64,000 nt of DNA from Peptoniphilus catoniae (GCF_901447155.2 NZ_LR588419.1:17079-81078), one strand, 5' to 3'; numbered from the stretch's first letter, positions 25,954-35,327 are shown. Translations and numbers: made by a program. The notes: generated from the letters alone by a model not told the origin.

Positions 25954-26909
25954 TTAAAAGCCTCTAATAAATTAGATAAGTTTTTTTCCATTACTGATAT
26001 ATAATCTTCTCCACTGTCAAGCTCCTCTTGAGAGAGTCCTTCTATAGGATTTAAGACTAAGGTCTTGGCTCCTGTTTCAGCAGCAATGGTATCAGATACC
26101 TTTGTATCTAAAAGCTCTTCAGTAAAAATAACCTTTATATTATTTTCCTTAACAAAATCTACAATTTCAGCCATGGTTTTTGCATCAGGCTCTCCCTCTG
26201 CATTAATGCCGGATATACCTAATTGCTCAAGTCCGTACCTTCTACATAGGTAGCCGAAGGCTTCATGACTTACAACTATTTTTCCACCCTTATAGTCCTT
26301 TAATTCCTCTTGATATTTTTTGTCAAGCTCTTCAAGCTTAGCCTTGTAGGTATTAAAGTTTTCTTCATAAAAATCCCCGTTGTCAGGATCAATTTCCACT
26401 ACTGCATTTTTAATGTTTTCCATTTCTATTATGGCATTTTCAGGGTCAAGCCAGGTGTGTGGATCATAGGCTCCATGATGGTGCTCTTCCTCTTCTTCTT
26501 CATGGTCGTGGTCTTCATCTTCATGATTGTCCGCCTTTATAAGGTCAACTCCTCTACTTGCTTCTACAGCTACAAGGTCTTTATTGTCTATGGCACCTAT
26601 AATTTTATCTGCAAAGCTTTCAAGACCCGCTCCATTGTAGACAAATATATCCGCATTTTCCATGCCCTTTAAAACATTTGTATCAAGTTCATAGTCGTGA
26701 GGCTCTTGACCTACAGGGACTATTAATTCTACATTAAACTTATCTCCTACTATTTTTTTTGTAAAATCGTAAACAGGGTAAACTGACGTATATATAGTTT
26801 TCTTATCACTGCCTGTTTCACCTTGTCCCTCTTGTATAGTAGCTTGCTTTTTTCCGCAGCCTGTGAAAACTAACAGCGTGGCTAATAATATTATTGTAAT
26901 TTTTTTCAT
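25950..26909 (-). CDS. znuA: zinc-binding lipoprotein of ABC importer (cluster A-I)
   Basis: A 319-residue metal-binding lipoprotein. The signal KKITIILLATLLVFTGC ends with the lipidated cysteine at 18. Metal ligands are expected at H in QEPHDYEL near 72, H in YDPHTWLD near 150 and H in VSHEAFGY near 215. Between them is a histidine/glutamate-rich loop (about 128-148, with HHH and repeated EE) that marks zinc-specific members. The ATG is preceded by GGAGG, and a clean promoter lies 50-80 bp upstream. I see no Zur palindrome in the gap. Confidence 0.9.
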   Translation of the reverse strand: MKKITIILLATLLVFTGCGKKQATIQEGQGETGSDKKTIYTSVYPVYDFTKKIVGDKFNVELIVPVGQEPHDYELDTNVLKGMENADIFVYNGAGLESFADKIIGAIDNKDLVAVEASRGVDLIKADNHEDEDHDHEEEEEEHHHGAYDPHTWLDPENAIIEMENIKNAVVEIDPDNGDFYEENFNTYKAKLEELDKKYQEELKDYKGGKIVVSHEAFGYLCRRYGLEQLGISGINAEGEPDAKTMAEIVDFVKENNIKVIFTEELLDTKVSDTIAAETGAKTLVLNPIEGLSQEELDSGEDYISVMEKNLSNLLEAFK

Positions 26910-26960
26910 TCTTTCCTCCTGGTGTAAAATTTTATTTTGTCCTACAACCTACAATAAAAA

Positions 26961-26989
26961 TTTATACCAAAGAGAAAAGTCCTTGTAAA
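26961..26989 (-). promoter_or_regulatory. promoter of the znuACB operon
   Basis: TTTACA (26989-26984) and TATAAA (26966-26961) on the minus strand with a 17-bp spacer, about 50 bp before the znuA ATG. Confidence 0.65.
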
Positions 26990-27044
26990 GGCTTTATTGC
27001 ATGAAATTTGCTTCATATTTAGCCATTTACGTCTGTTAAATAAA

Positions 27045-27094
27045 AATAAGCACTTACCTTTAAGGCCCTTAACCTTAAATAGTAGGTGCTTATT
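27045..27094 (-). terminator. terminator after the flavin reductase-like gene
   Basis: AATAAGCAC pairs with GTGCTTATT and the helix continues for about four more pairs with one wobble. A T-rich stretch follows on the minus strand. Confidence 0.75.
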
Positions 27095-27104
27095 CCAAAG
27101 TATT

Positions 27105-27617
27105 TTATTTTTTAAGTACCTTCACTATTCGTCCTATATACATGGTGTGAAAGTCCTTTTCAGGATAATTTTCTTTAATTATACCTTTGTCTACAAAACC
27201 CTCTTCTAAAATAGGAGCGGCATAAAGCTTCCTGCAAATAAAAACAAGCTCCGCCTCTTTAAAATAAAAAGTTCCTTCGTCAAACTCAGGACTTAGTCCT
27301 GATAGCTTTATTTTGTCTTCATCTCTACCTGAGTGGGATCCTAAATAGGCAAGGGATTTTTTATAGTCCTTGGAGAAAAAGGACAAGGTGAAAAATTCCT
27401 CCCTATCTAAAAACTTCTTAGTGTATCTTGAAGGTCTTATATAAATACTTACTGCAGGTAGAGAATCGGTCCAGATAGCTCCCATTTGACCCCAACTTGC
27501 CGTCATAGTATTATATCCCTTATCTTTATTTCCGGCACTTACAAGCATCCAATCCTTTCCTATAAGGGTCATTGGATTAAAACTTAATTCTTCATAAGAT
27601 ATTTCCTTAAAAGACAT
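27105..27617 (-). CDS. flavin reductase-like FMN-binding protein (flavoredoxin type)
   Basis: A 170-residue cytoplasmic protein of the flavin reductase-like family, which binds FMN in a split-barrel dimer. The motif NTMTASWGQMGAIW near 36 and the YTKKFLDREEFFTLSFF segment near 66 are the family landmarks. Such proteins shuttle electrons or reduce flavin in anaerobes. The ATG has GGAGG upstream. It is 19 bp downstream of an integral membrane gene in the same direction, but no functional link is evident. Confidence 0.82.
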   Translation of the reverse strand: MSFKEISYEELSFNPMTLIGKDWMLVSAGNKDKGYNTMTASWGQMGAIWTDSLPAVSIYIRPSRYTKKFLDREEFFTLSFFSKDYKKSLAYLGSHSGRDEDKIKLSGLSPEFDEGTFYFKEAELVFICRKLYAAPILEEGFVDKGIIKENYPEKDFHTMYIGRIVKVLKK

Positions 27618-27636
27618 AATTACCTCCTGAAATTTT

Positions 27637-28371
27637 TTAAGACAAAGCTTTTTTTCTTAAACCTCTACCTACATAATATACAGCTAAAAGTCCCAAGTTA
27701 TAAACTCCCAAAACTATTAAAAAGTATAAAGGATAAGGCAATTTTAAAAATAAATCTTCCATTATGGGACTTCTCTCCAAGTAAGCATAGTTGGCATCAA
27801 AGAATATATTTGTCAGCTTACTTATAAGTAAAACCCCATTTGCAAATTTAAAAATAAAAGGCAAATCTCTCCTGTCAAAGTCATAGTCTTCCACAAAAAT
27901 AAAAATTAGAGCCGTCCAAAAAATCAAAAAATGAGTTGCAAAAAAATTTATGTACATAGCATGAGGAAATCTATAGTGATAAAGATCGGGAGCAAGCATA
28001 GGTAATATTCCTCCTATCAGACCCCAATAGACTGTCATAGCTCTAAACTTTTTTGAATTTAATGCTATAGCTATAAACCCTGTATAAAGAGAGGCCCTAC
28101 AGGTGTATAAAGGAAAGGCCTCTTTAAAATCCCTTGGCATTATAGCTAAATGAAAGTATAAAAAGGCAGCCTGATCTAAAATTATTCCCACTAGAATAAT
28201 ATATTTAAGTAAACTGTAAAGCTTTTGATTTTTTTTGATTTTATCCCTGTAAAGGTAAATTAAAATCCCGGGGATAATCATAAGGACCAGCATAAAAATA
28301 TGCACCTTGCCAAAGGCTTTAAATTTAAAATTATCTTCTTTCTTTCTAAAGAAAAACTCCCAAAAATCCAT
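27637..28371 (-). CDS. TIGR02206/YwaF-type integral membrane protein
   Basis: A 244-residue protein with about seven hydrophobic segments. The order of an FGKVHIFML opening, a LPLY-like FPLYTCRASLYTG segment near 86, WGLIGGILPMLAPDL near 115 and a histidine-containing HFLIFWTA helix matches the conserved TIGR02206 family (B. subtilis YwaF, animal TMEM164). TMEM164 is an acyltransferase, so a lipid-remodelling role is conceivable in bacteria, but that is extrapolation. The gene has its own GGAGC-like site and lies upstream of the flavin reductase-like gene. Confidence 0.7.
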   Translation of the reverse strand: MDFWEFFFRKKEDNFKFKAFGKVHIFMLVLMIIPGILIYLYRDKIKKNQKLYSLLKYIILVGIILDQAAFLYFHLAIMPRDFKEAFPLYTCRASLYTGFIAIALNSKKFRAMTVYWGLIGGILPMLAPDLYHYRFPHAMYINFFATHFLIFWTALIFIFVEDYDFDRRDLPFIFKFANGVLLISKLTNIFFDANYAYLERSPIMEDLFLKLPYPLYFLIVLGVYNLGLLAVYYVGRGLRKKALS

Positions 28372-28619
28372 AGCAGCTCCTTTTTATTGCCTAATTTTTA
28401 TATTTATACTTAACTGAAAAAATAAATCTTTTCCCAAAATCCTATTTACTTAAAGTTAAGGACAAGAAACTACTTAAAATCCTTTCTTGTACTCTATTTA
28501 TCTTATTCTTAATACTATACAACTAAGGAGATTAAATTAACCACCGAATTTTATTATAACTGTTTGGGTAGCTATTAGTTAGATGTTTTAATTTTATTTT
28601 ATACCATAAGGAGGTATTT

Positions 28620-29075
28620 ATGTTTATAAAGGTTGGAGATAAGGCTCCAGGTTTCGACTTAGTAGATCAAAATGCAAATCACATTAAATTGGAGGACTTA
28701 AAGGGCAAAAAGGTTTTACTTTCCTGGCATCCTCTTGCCTTTACCGCAGTGTGTACAGATCAAATGAGGGACCTTGAAAGAAACTATAAAACTTTTGAAG
28801 AAAACAATGTTGTGGCTTTAGGTCTAAGCGTTGACCCTCAACCTGCCAAAAAGGTTTGGGCCTCTTCAATAGGCCTTAGTGATTTAAGTATTCTTTCAGA
28901 CTTTAAGCCCCTAGGCGAAGTATCGAAAGCCTATGGAGTTTTTAGAGAAGAGTCTGGTGCATCTGAAAGGGCAAATGTGCTTATAGATGAAAAGGGAATT
29001 GTTATTTGGGCAAAGGACTATGACCCTAAAAAATTACCGGATATAAATGAAGTCCTTGAAGAAATAAAAAAATAA
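28620..29075 (+). CDS. 1-Cys peroxiredoxin (AhpC/TSA family)
   Basis: A 151-residue thiol peroxidase. The peroxidatic cysteine is C45 in PLAFTAVCTDQM, with threonine at 42 in the usual T-x-x-C arrangement. It is the only cysteine in the protein, so no internal resolving cysteine exists and an external thiol must reduce it. The late GVFREESGASERANVLID part supplies the conserved arginine. AAGGAGG precedes the ATG. It is monocistronic with a terminator after it. The 248-bp upstream gap shows no clear operator. Confidence 0.9.
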   Translation: MFIKVGDKAPGFDLVDQNANHIKLEDLKGKKVLLSWHPLAFTAVCTDQMRDLERNYKTFEENNVVALGLSVDPQPAKKVWASSIGLSDLSILSDFKPLGEVSKAYGVFREESGASERANVLIDEKGIVIWAKDYDPKKLPDINEVLEEIKK

Positions 29076-29108
29076 ATTTTAAGGCTAGCGGCCTTTAACT
29101 GTTTTTTT

Positions 29109-29143
29109 AATATCCTCTATCGGAATGTAGAGGATATTTTTTA
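29109..29143 (+). terminator. terminator of the peroxiredoxin gene
   Basis: AATATCCTCTA pairs perfectly with TAGAGGATATT, followed by a T run. Confidence 0.85.
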
Positions 29144-29248
29144 TTAAAGCCTTTAATAAATATATAATTTGAAATTTTAAACAGCTCCACGACAAATAGT
29201 CTTTTAAAAATTATTTTGATTTATTAAGTTTTTAAATTTTTAACTCCA

Positions 29249-29276
29249 TTGACAAGTTATAATCCTGTGATAGAAT
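29249..29276 (+). promoter_or_regulatory. promoter of the CDF exporter gene
   Basis: TTGACA (29249-29254) and TAGAAT (29271-29276) with a 16-bp spacer, about 60 bp before the start codon. Confidence 0.75.
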
Positions 29277-29287
29277 GTAGTTTATGT

Positions 29288-29318
29288 TTATCAATTAGCG
29301 CGTATTATTGATAATAAT
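29288..29318. promoter_or_regulatory. Fur-family-like operator between promoter and CDF gene
   Basis: ATTATT-GAT-AATAAT (29304-29318) is a perfect 6-3-6 palindrome resembling PerR/Fur/Zur boxes. It overlaps a longer inverted repeat TTATCAAT-N11-ATTGATAA (29288-29314). Position downstream of the -10 suggests repression. Confidence 0.5.
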
Positions 29319-29337
29319 ATTCAAAGGAGAGATAATA

Positions 29338-30252
29338 TTGGAAAATAGAAATCAAGATTTAAAAGAAGGTATAATCCTTTCCATGTGGACCTTTGCTATA
29401 AACTTTGGTCTTGGACTTATAAAGGTAATAGCAGGACTTATAGGATCTTCAAGTGCCATGATGGCTGACGGAATGCACTCATTTTCAGATTGTGTTACTA
29501 CTGTTGCCGTAATATTCGGTCTTAAAATTTCAGCCAAAGATGCAGATAAGGGACACCCTTATGGCCATGAGAAATTTGAACTTGTCTTTGCAAAAGTATT
29601 AAGTGTTATTTTATTTGCAACAGCTTTAAAAATAGGCTATGACGCAGTTTCAGTTATAAAAAATAATTCATATTCAGTTCCTGGACTTCTTCCCCTTGGA
29701 GCTGCTTTAGTTTCAATTTTAACTAAGGAGATAATGTATAGAGTAACTATTAAAAAAGCTCGTAAAATTAAATCCGTATCTATGGAAGCTGACGCTTGGC
29801 ACCACCGTTCAGATGCCCTTTCATCTGTAGGCGCCTTTTTCGGTATTATGGGAGCAAGATTAGGTTTCCCTATTCTTGACCCTATAACAGGTATACTTGT
29901 TTCTCTTATAGTTATGAAGGTTGGAATTGATCTTTATATGCAAAGTGTCAACGGTCTTGTAGATGAGTCTGCAGGAGATGAGGTTGAAAAGGAAATTGTA
30001 AAACTTGCATCTTCAGTACCCGGGGTTGTTAGTGTGGCAAATCTTAGAACAAGAACTTTCGGTTCAGCAGTTTATGCAGATATAGCTGTAAGAGTTGACG
30101 GAGATATAAGCGTTACTGAAGGACATGATATATCTACACAGGTTCATAACAAGGTTGAACATAACATGAACAACATAAAACATATTATGATTCACATTGA
30201 ACCTGCCGATGAAAAACATACTTCAAAAATAACAAATGAAAGTTTTTCTTAG
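29338..30252 (+). CDS. cation diffusion facilitator (metal exporter, FieF-like)
   Basis: A 304-residue exporter of divalent metals. Six membrane spans are expected; the transport site is D-x3-D in ADGMHSFSD near 47-51 together with H-x3-D in WHHRSDA near 152-156. This DD-HD set is that of FieF/YiiP (iron, zinc, manganese) rather than the HD-HD of zinc-only ZnT proteins. The cytoplasmic C-terminal domain has HDIST near 262 and histidines near the end. The start is TTG 29338 after AAAGGAGAG; the frame is open to 29308 but those codons lie over the operator and upstream of the ribosome site. Confidence 0.9.
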   Translation: MENRNQDLKEGIILSMWTFAINFGLGLIKVIAGLIGSSSAMMADGMHSFSDCVTTVAVIFGLKISAKDADKGHPYGHEKFELVFAKVLSVILFATALKIGYDAVSVIKNNSYSVPGLLPLGAALVSILTKEIMYRVTIKKARKIKSVSMEADAWHHRSDALSSVGAFFGIMGARLGFPILDPITGILVSLIVMKVGIDLYMQSVNGLVDESAGDEVEKEIVKLASSVPGVVSVANLRTRTFGSAVYADIAVRVDGDISVTEGHDISTQVHNKVEHNMNNIKHIMIHIEPADEKHTSKITNESFS

Positions 30253-30312
30253 AAGTATATTCTAATTAATTTTAGAATATTTATAATTTAATAGATTTTT
30301 AAGTCTGAAATT

Positions 30313-30368
30313 AAAAAAAGCGGCTGCAATTTTGAAAATCACTTCGAAATTGCAACCGCTTTTTTTAT
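30313..30368. terminator. bidirectional terminator
   Basis: AAAAAGCGG and CCGCTTTTT, continued by TGCAATTT/AAATTGCA with one mismatch between, form a long hairpin between the convergent CDF and DUF1361 genes. Confidence 0.85.
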
Positions 30369-30388
30369 TATAAAATTTTAAATATTAA

Positions 30389-31039
30389 CTATTCGGACTT
30401 AAGATTTGCAAAAAGCAAAATTATAAAAAAATGAATGCCTGCAAAGGTAGCAATAAGATAGTAGTCATTTATACTTATATCTTCCATAACCTTGGTAACA
30501 ATTTCTACAAGCTTAAATACATCCCAAGAGTTAAATCTTAAAAACCTTCCTATATAAAGGGCAACTCCCGTAATTAAAGACATAAGAACCAAAATTATAA
30601 GCTCGGCAAACTTGTAGCCATAGCATTTAATGGTCTTAAGTATATTTATAAAGGTTTCAAAGGCAAGAACCATTGAAAGAGTAATCATCCCTGTATCAAC
30701 TGCAAGCTTAATCCAGTTTAAATAGTTCATATTGTAGGAAACCTTGCCGGCGGATTTAATTACATAATAGTTGGCCGTGTTTATATGTATAAAGTCAGTA
30801 AACATATAGATACAATTCGGATAAAAGGCAAGGGTGGCTAAAAAACTTAAAATAGTTATAAGAACGCTCTTTTTTATCTTTGCAAAATTTGAAAGAATAT
30901 AAGCTACAAAGCTTAAGCCTCCATTATAAATAAGGTAGTATCTGTTTAAGTTAAAGTAAACTATTATTCCACTTAGGCCTATATAGAAAATTATATAAAT
31001 TATTATTTTTTTTAAATTTTTTACAGATGAATTGTTCAT
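30389..31039 (-). CDS. DUF1361-type membrane protein
   Basis: A 216-residue protein with about six or seven hydrophobic segments. The motif IGRFLRFNSWDVF near 170-182 is the hallmark of the DUF1361 family, whose function is unknown. The ATG at 31039 is chosen because GAGGAG lies 5-6 bp upstream; the frame extends to 31069 without ribosome site. It follows the ABC exporter genes in the same direction with a 64-bp gap and ends at a terminator. I cannot assign a function. Confidence 0.7.
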   Translation of the reverse strand: MNNSSVKNLKKIIIYIIFYIGLSGIIVYFNLNRYYLIYNGGLSFVAYILSNFAKIKKSVLITILSFLATLAFYPNCIYMFTDFIHINTANYYVIKSAGKVSYNMNYLNWIKLAVDTGMITLSMVLAFETFINILKTIKCYGYKFAELIILVLMSLITGVALYIGRFLRFNSWDVFKLVEIVTKVMEDISINDYYLIATFAGIHFFIILLFANLKSE

Positions 31040-31103
31040 AAAATCTCCTCTCTTGTATTTTAAAAGCAAGAAAGCCTTTAGTCAACAAAATTTAAGAGCC
31101 CGA

Positions 31104-32987
31104 CTAATCGGACTCTTCAAATCCTCCTGTATATAATTTGTAGTAAACTCCCTTTTGCCTTAGAAGATCTTCATGATCTCCTCTTTCTATTATCCTACCC
31201 TTTGACAAAACGATTATGGCATCTGCATTTTTTACTGTAGAAAGTCTATGGGCAATAACAAAGGTAGTTCTTCCCTTCATAACCTGGTCCATAGATTCCT
31301 GAACCAGCCTTTCAGTACGAGAGTCTATACTTGATGTTGCCTCGTCAAGTATAAGCACCGGCGGGTCATAAATCTCCGCCCTTGATATTGATAAAAGTTG
31401 AGCCTGACCTTGGGATATGTCTAAGTTGCTACCAGATATTTCAGTTTCATAGCCTTGAGGCAAAATTCTTATAAAGTCATCAGCCTGACACTTTTTAGCA
31501 GATTCTATAATTGTCCTTTCATCTACCTCTCCCTTACCATAGGCAAGGTTATAATTAATCGTTCCGGAAAATAAATTGGTATCCTGTAAAACTACACCTA
31601 AGGATCTTCTTAAATCATACTTTTTTATATCCCTAATGTCTATTCCGTCATAGCTTATAGTGCCTGAATCTATTTCATAAAACCTGTTAATTAAATTTGT
31701 AATAGTCGTCTTTCCGGCACCTGTTTCTCCAACAAGGGCAATTTTTTGTCCGGGCTTTGCATAAAGGGAGATATTATTAAGAACCATATTTTTACCGTCA
31801 TAGGAAAAGGAAACATTATCGAACCTTATATCTCCTTTAAGCTCCGTTAAGCTGTTATCCTTAGAATTTTTCCAGGCAAAGAGACCCTTGTCTTCATCGC
31901 ATTCCACTAAATCTCCATTAATCCTGCAAGCTCTTGTCAAGGTAACAAAGCCTTCATCGCCTTCAGATTCTTCATTAAGCATTTCAAAAATACGAATACA
32001 TCCTCCAAGGGCACTTGCCACTTGATTCATTTGTTGAGATATATTTCTTATGGGACCTCCAAAGTTTTTAGAAAGCTGAAGAAAGGATGCAATGGTACCT
32101 ACAGTTATGCCGAACATATTATTTATTGCAAGAAGTCCTCCCACTATTGCCAAAAAAGCATATTGCATATTGCCTATATTAAAAACTATAGGTATTAAAA
32201 ACAAGGAGTATCTGTTAGCCAAGGTAGTGTTTTTGGCAAGCTCATTGTTTATTTTTTTAAAGTCCTTAATTGTATCCTCTTCATGTGAGAAAACCTTAAT
32301 AACTTTTTGTCCGTCTATTGTTTCTTCAACAAAGCCGTTCTGCTTTCCCAAGGATGTCTGAAGCTTTAAATAGTACTCGGAAGATTTACCCCCTACTGTA
32401 TTTAAGGTATAGAGTAAAATCGCCATAGACACTACTACTACAAGAAATAAAACAGGAGAAGCTATTATCATAGCAACAACTACAGCAATTATAATTACCA
32501 AAGATGAAAGCAAACTTGGAAAAGTATTGGACATTAACTGCTGCAGGGTATTTATATCATTGGTATAAATACTCATAATATCTCCATGAGACCTTCTGTC
32601 AAAATAGGAAATAGGAAGAGTCTGCATGTGAGTAAAAATTCTCGTTCTTAAATCCTTTAAGATGTTTTCTGATATATCCACCATCATTCTTGAATAGACT
32701 ATAGATGCTGCTACTCCACTTAAATAAATAAAACCGAACTTTATTAAAAGATTTATAAGGGGTCTATAATCAGCTACAGCCTGAGTCATCATTGGAGTGA
32801 TGTGATCGTCAATAAGTATTTTTAAAAATATGGATGGTAAAATTCCTACAAAGCCTGACCAAATAACTAAGACTATTATTAGGATAAACTTGAAGCCTGA
32901 CTCCTTAAAAAACAAATCTAATATTTTTTTAATGGCCTTTCGATTTTCAGGAGATGTGATTTTTGCCTTATTTTTATTTTTGCTCAT
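31104..32987 (-). CDS. ABC exporter half-transporter, catalytic-Walker-B subunit of heterodimer
   Basis: A 627-residue fused membrane-ATPase protein with six spans, then an ATPase domain. Walker A is GETGAGKTT, the Walker B glutamate is canonical (LILDEATSSID), but the signature is altered to ISQGQAQ. This is complementary to its partner, as in LmrCD/TmrAB-type exporters where one ATP site is degenerate. An unusual insertion of about 35 residues (around 345-385, rich in acidic and lysine residues) precedes the ATPase domain. The start is ATG 32987 with GGAGGAG upstream, overlapping the partner gene by 14 bp. Likely substrates are drugs or lipids; none can be named. Confidence 0.88.
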   Translation of the reverse strand: MSKNKNKAKITSPENRKAIKKILDLFFKESGFKFILIIVLVIWSGFVGILPSIFLKILIDDHITPMMTQAVADYRPLINLLIKFGFIYLSGVAASIVYSRMMVDISENILKDLRTRIFTHMQTLPISYFDRRSHGDIMSIYTNDINTLQQLMSNTFPSLLSSLVIIIAVVVAMIIASPVLFLVVVVSMAILLYTLNTVGGKSSEYYLKLQTSLGKQNGFVEETIDGQKVIKVFSHEEDTIKDFKKINNELAKNTTLANRYSLFLIPIVFNIGNMQYAFLAIVGGLLAINNMFGITVGTIASFLQLSKNFGGPIRNISQQMNQVASALGGCIRIFEMLNEESEGDEGFVTLTRACRINGDLVECDEDKGLFAWKNSKDNSLTELKGDIRFDNVSFSYDGKNMVLNNISLYAKPGQKIALVGETGAGKTTITNLINRFYEIDSGTISYDGIDIRDIKKYDLRRSLGVVLQDTNLFSGTINYNLAYGKGEVDERTIIESAKKCQADDFIRILPQGYETEISGSNLDISQGQAQLLSISRAEIYDPPVLILDEATSSIDSRTERLVQESMDQVMKGRTTFVIAHRLSTVKNADAIIVLSKGRIIERGDHEDLLRQKGVYYKLYTGGFEESD

Positions 32988-34713
32988 CAAAATCTCCTCC
33001 TTCTCTTTGGGTTTCATTAATATCCTTATAAATTGCGCTGATTCTTAAAAGCTCATCATGACTTCCTATATCGACTATCTCTCCCTTATCCATTACAATA
33101 ATATAATCACAGTCCTTAATGGACTTTATCCTTTGAGATATAATGATTCTTGTCATATCAGGCCTATCTTTATTAAGAGCCTTTATTATGTTGCCTTCAG
33201 TTTGAGTATCAAGGGCTGATGTAGAGTCATCTAAAATCAATATTTTAGGATTCTTTAAAAGGGCTCTGGCAATACAAAGCCTTTGCCTCTGTCCACCTGA
33301 AAAGTTTGTACCTCCCCTTTCAACATGGGTATCATAAGCTTCTTTATTTTCCATTATAAAGCTGTCGGCTTGGGCTATCTTAGCAACCTCCCTAACCCTT
33401 TCAAGGGAAGCCTCCTTATCTCCCCAGCGAAGGTTTTCTATAACACTTCCTGTAAAAAGTTGATTTTTTTGTAAAACTACCGCTACTTGGTCCCTAAGGG
33501 CTTTTAAATTATACTCCCTTACATTAATTCCTCCTACCTTAACTTCACCTGAAAAGCTGTCGTAAAGTCTTGGAATAAGATTTACAAGAGATGTTTTTCC
33601 TGAACCTGTAGGGCCTATAATACCAACCTTGTCTCCGGACTTTATCCTAAGATTGATATTTTCCAAAACACACTTGTCCTTCTTATGAGCATAAGAAAAG
33701 CTTACCTTGTCAAATTCTATTTCACCATTTTCAACTGTTTTGATTCCCTTTAAATTTAAGTCCATGGAAGGTTTATGATTTAAGACTTCAACTATACGAT
33801 CCACACTGTTTTTTGAAATTACAATTTGAATAAGAACAAAGGACAGCATCATTAAGGAAATTTGAATTTGTATGGCGTAGGTAATCATACTTAAAAGCTG
33901 GCCTGTCATTAAGGTATCCTGTAGAATAAACCTGGTGCCCAACCAAGCTATAATAAGTGTAATAAGGTACATGCAAAGCTGCATAAGAGGATTGGCAAGT
34001 GCCATAAGCTTAGATGCCCTTACATTGTATTTATATAGGTTATAAGAAACCTCGTTAAACTTATCCACTTCATGATCCATTTTGTTAAAGCTTTTAACAA
34101 CTCTTATAGCTGAAAGGTTTTCTGAAACCTGTGTATTTAATTTATCTATTGTTTCAAAAATAATTTTAAAAATCGGACTTACCTGAGAAAAAATATAAAA
34201 TATTCCAAGACCTATAATAGGAAAAATAATTACATAATTTACTGCCAAGTCCGGTTGAATTTTAAGAGCCATAAACATGGCGAAGACTATCATAAGAGGT
34301 GCCCTTATGGCAAGCCTTGTACTCATTTGAAAGGCGACTTGTACGTTTTGCACATCAGTAGACATTCTTGTCATTAAGCTTCCAGTTGAAAACTTTTCAA
34401 TGTCTTCAAAGGCAAAGTCTTGAATTTTTTCGTAAATGGCAAGTCTTAAATTTTTTGCAAAACCTGCAGAGGCCTTTGTTGCAAAATAACCTGATGCAAT
34501 TCCCGTTGCCAGTGCTACAAGAACTGCAAGAACAAGTAAAACTCCTATTTTTATAACATCACTTTGAGAAGATAATTTTATTCCTCTATCTATAATTAAA
34601 CTCATAAGATAAGGTATAAGTATATCCATAAAAACTTCTATAACTACAAATAAAGGCGACGCCAAAGCGTACTTTTTATATTCCTTTACATAAGATAAAA
34701 TTTTTTTAATCAT
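32974..34713 (-). CDS. ABC exporter half-transporter, degenerate-Walker-B subunit of heterodimer
   Basis: A 579-residue six-span half-transporter with ATPase domain. Walker A is GPTGSGKTS and the signature is canonical FSGGQRQR, but the catalytic glutamate after Walker B is replaced by aspartate (LILDDSTSALD). With the partner's altered signature, the pair builds one active and one degenerate ATP site, the arrangement of heterodimeric type IV exporters. The genes overlap by 14 bp. The gene is divergent from the PAP2 phosphatase. No MarR or TetR regulator is nearby. Confidence 0.89.
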   Translation of the reverse strand: MIKKILSYVKEYKKYALASPLFVVIEVFMDILIPYLMSLIIDRGIKLSSQSDVIKIGVLLVLAVLVALATGIASGYFATKASAGFAKNLRLAIYEKIQDFAFEDIEKFSTGSLMTRMSTDVQNVQVAFQMSTRLAIRAPLMIVFAMFMALKIQPDLAVNYVIIFPIIGLGIFYIFSQVSPIFKIIFETIDKLNTQVSENLSAIRVVKSFNKMDHEVDKFNEVSYNLYKYNVRASKLMALANPLMQLCMYLITLIIAWLGTRFILQDTLMTGQLLSMITYAIQIQISLMMLSFVLIQIVISKNSVDRIVEVLNHKPSMDLNLKGIKTVENGEIEFDKVSFSYAHKKDKCVLENINLRIKSGDKVGIIGPTGSGKTSLVNLIPRLYDSFSGEVKVGGINVREYNLKALRDQVAVVLQKNQLFTGSVIENLRWGDKEASLERVREVAKIAQADSFIMENKEAYDTHVERGGTNFSGGQRQRLCIARALLKNPKILILDDSTSALDTQTEGNIIKALNKDRPDMTRIIISQRIKSIKDCDYIIVMDKGEIVDIGSHDELLRISAIYKDINETQREGGDFDEQK

Positions 34714-34811
34714 AGCCCACCCTGTTTATTAATGATAATATGTTTATAATGAGTATAATTATATCACTAAGAAAAGTTTTATTCAGAAACTCGAAACAAC
34801 AAGGAGATGCA

Positions 34812-35327
34812 ATGGAAAGATTTATTTTAGATACTATAGCCAAATCAACAAACATCGTTTTTAATAACTTTGCAATAGCCTTACACCTTTTAGGCACAGC
34901 CGGCATTGCCTTTGTAGTACTTGGACTTATTCTTATTATTAAAAAGGAAACAAGGCCTATGGGTTTTCATATAATACTTTCATTAATCCTTTGCCTGGTA
35001 TTTGGAAATATAATTTTAAAACCTTCCCTTGCAAGAACAAGACCCTTTATTAAATATAAAAAACCTATTTTAATAAGTCCTCCCAAGGATTATTCCTTTC
35101 CCTCAGGACATACCTATGCATCCTTTGCAACGGCTTTTTCAATTAGAAGCTACAATAAAAGCTTTTCAAATTTTATGCTTATACTGGCATCACTTTTTGC
35201 CTTTTCAAGACTCTACCTTTATGTGCACTACCCTACAGATATTTTAGGAGGTATAGTCCTCGGCTATATATGCTCAAAGCTTTCCGAAAAGATTATAAAA
35301 AAGTTTTTTAGTAAGAAAAGCTTCTAA
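34812..35327 (+). CDS. PAP2-family membrane phosphatase
   Basis: A 171-residue membrane phosphatase. All three motifs are present: KPSLARTRP near 80, PSGHTYAS near 104 and SRLYLYVHYPTD near 140. Bacterial members dephosphorylate undecaprenyl pyrophosphate or phosphatidylglycerol phosphate; both are plausible. I set the start at ATG 34812, preceded by AAGGAG, although the frame is open to 34740. It lies 70 bp upstream of the ppx-ppk pair in the same direction, possibly co-transcribed; polyphosphate metabolism and PAP2 share only phosphate chemistry. Confidence 0.87.
   Translation: MERFILDTIAKSTNIVFNNFAIALHLLGTAGIAFVVLGLILIIKKETRPMGFHIILSLILCLVFGNIILKPSLARTRPFIKYKKPILISPPKDYSFPSGHTYASFATAFSIRSYNKSFSNFMLILASLFAFSRLYLYVHYPTDILGGIVLGYICSKLSEKIIKKFFSKKSF

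Noticed and set aside
26910-27044. Zur operator before znuA
   Set aside because: I found a promoter but no palindrome resembling known Zur boxes.
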